Assembly (NCBI GenBank): GCA_022839785.1 | Contig: JALHJW010000024.1 | Coordinates: forward strand, 1-6,266 | Length of the DNA stretch: 6,266 nt | Direction of reading: 5' to 3' | From: Desulfovibrio sp. | GTDB taxonomy: Bacteria > Desulfobacterota > Desulfovibrionia > Desulfovibrionales > Desulfovibrionaceae | Shown here: piece after piece, positions 6,235 through 6,266 of the stretch | How positions within the stretch are numbered: the stretch's first letter is position 1 | Layout of the letters: each line of letters starts with the position of its first letter | Made by a program: the position numbers and the translations under genes | The notes under the pieces: generated by a model | What the model saw: only the letters and a program-made list of their open reading frames with translations | Told to the model about the DNA's origin: nothing | Databases searched by the model: none

Positions 6235-6264
6235 GCTAAAATCAGACTATTTTAGTGAGATTTA
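6235..6264 (+). repeat. Degenerate terminal repeat R94 (array trailer end)
   Basis: The first 15 bases (GCTAAAATCAGACTA) are identical to the repeat. Positions 18-21 of the repeat also match, but the rest, including the GGATTGAAAT handle, is lost. A decayed final repeat marks the leader-distal end and supports plus-strand orientation. The changed bases create a perfect 7-bp hairpin: CTAAAAT (6236-6242), loop CAGACT, ATTTTAG (6249-6255). The normal repeat has only 4 bp of that stem. Without the 3' end this copy may not be processed normally, so it could mark the end of the transcript. Confidence 0.93.
6236..6255 (+). terminator. Possible transcript-end hairpin in the terminal repeat
   Basis: A perfect 7-bp AT-rich stem with a 6-nt loop is formed by the degenerate repeat, with the run TTTT (6250-6253) inside its 3' arm and further T-rich sequence (GATTTATA) to the window edge. 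Archaeal transcription often ends at short T-runs, so pre-crRNA could end here. No long T-tract follows, so the terminator role is weakly supported. Confidence 0.3.
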
Positions 6265-6266
6265 TA

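Larger units (their letters stand above)
69..6264 (+). CRISPR. CRISPR array, 94 repeats and 93 spacers
   Basis: This is a very long CRISPR array storing 93 spacers, to be transcribed as a pre-crRNA and cut within each repeat, presumably by a Cas6-type nuclease encoded elsewhere. The repeat is 30 bp, begins GCTAAAATCA, has GACTAAATTA in the middle and ends GGATTGAAAT. R1 to R93 read identical by eye and R94 is degenerate. Spacer lengths are 35 nt (5), 36 nt (60), 37 nt (26), 38 nt (1) and 41 nt (1), mean about 36.3. Orientation is plus: the ATTGAAAT end is the usual 3' repeat end that becomes the 8-nt 5' handle of crRNAs, and the only decayed repeat lies at the right end, as expected leader-distally. 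The repeat has only a weak CTAA/TTAG inverted pair, so it is nearly unstructured, as in many archaeal type I and III arrays. Type I versus III cannot be decided because no cas gene is present. Confidence 0.99.
5372..6264 (+). repeat. Array block 6: repeats R81-R94, oldest spacers
   Basis: Repeat starts: 5372, 5438, 5504, 5571, 5636, 5702, 5768, 5835, 5902, 5969, 6035, 6101, 6168, 6235. This is the leader-distal, presumably oldest, block. R81 to R93 still match the consensus exactly; only R94 has decayed. Spacer 85 (5666-5701) gives DMVQDGILVEKK on the plus strand. Spacer 86 (5732-5767) gives PSSVNQFTEAKE and spacer 91 (6065-6100) gives ALRYLYKKTKDR, both on the minus strand. Spacer 93 (6198-6234) is the oldest retained. 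Confidence 0.97.

Noticed and set aside
1..6266. Possible protein-coding genes or short ORFs
   Set aside because: Stops in all six frames of every repeat limit open stretches to about one spacer with parts of its flanking repeats. The translatable spacers are fragments of foreign genes, not genes of this locus.
1..6266. tracrRNA or anti-repeat outside the array
   Set aside because: No partial or reverse-oriented repeat copy was found in the leader or the last bases, and this repeat type does not need a tracrRNA.

Overview
The whole window is one CRISPR array read left to right, with the last 68 bases of its leader on the left and a degenerate terminal repeat at the right edge. I count 94 repeats of 30 bp. 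R1 to R93 read identical by eye, and R94 at 6235 has lost its 3' half. They enclose 93 spacers: 60 of 36 nt, 26 of 37 nt, five of 35 nt, one of 38 nt and one of 41 nt. There are no cas genes, no RNA genes of other kinds and no protein-coding gene. The repeat carries a stop codon in all six frames, so no open frame can run through it.

Organism: the repeat starts GCTAAAATCA, ends GGATTGAAAT and carries the archaeal-style ATTGAAA 3' handle. From memory it matches the 30-bp repeat of Methanothermobacter thermautotrophicus at about 26 of 30 positions. With the AT-rich spacers, this suggests a methanogen of the Methanobacteriales (for example Methanobacterium). That is an inference, not a proof. 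The system type (I or III) cannot be settled without the cas genes.

Layout: 1-68 is the leader end, with a weak TATA-like box and a GC-rich hairpin touching the first repeat. 69-6234 is the regular repeat-spacer series, newest spacers at left and oldest at right. 6235-6264 is the degenerate terminal repeat, which folds into a perfect 7-bp hairpin that the normal repeat cannot form.

Most informative content: (1) spacers 24 and 33 are reverse complements over 31 nt, so both target the same stretch from opposite strands. (2) Spacers 10 and 65 are the same protospacer from two diverged relatives: 30 of 36 bases are identical, and five of the six differences fall at third codon positions. (3) Several spacers translate into recognisable motifs, including a cytosine-C5 DNA methyltransferase ENV motif, a Walker B motif, a DFET exonuclease-like motif and CxxC motifs. 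These fit viral or plasmid targets hit on both strands. I found no second, undescribed system in the window; the novelty lies in the spacer relationships and the two array ends.
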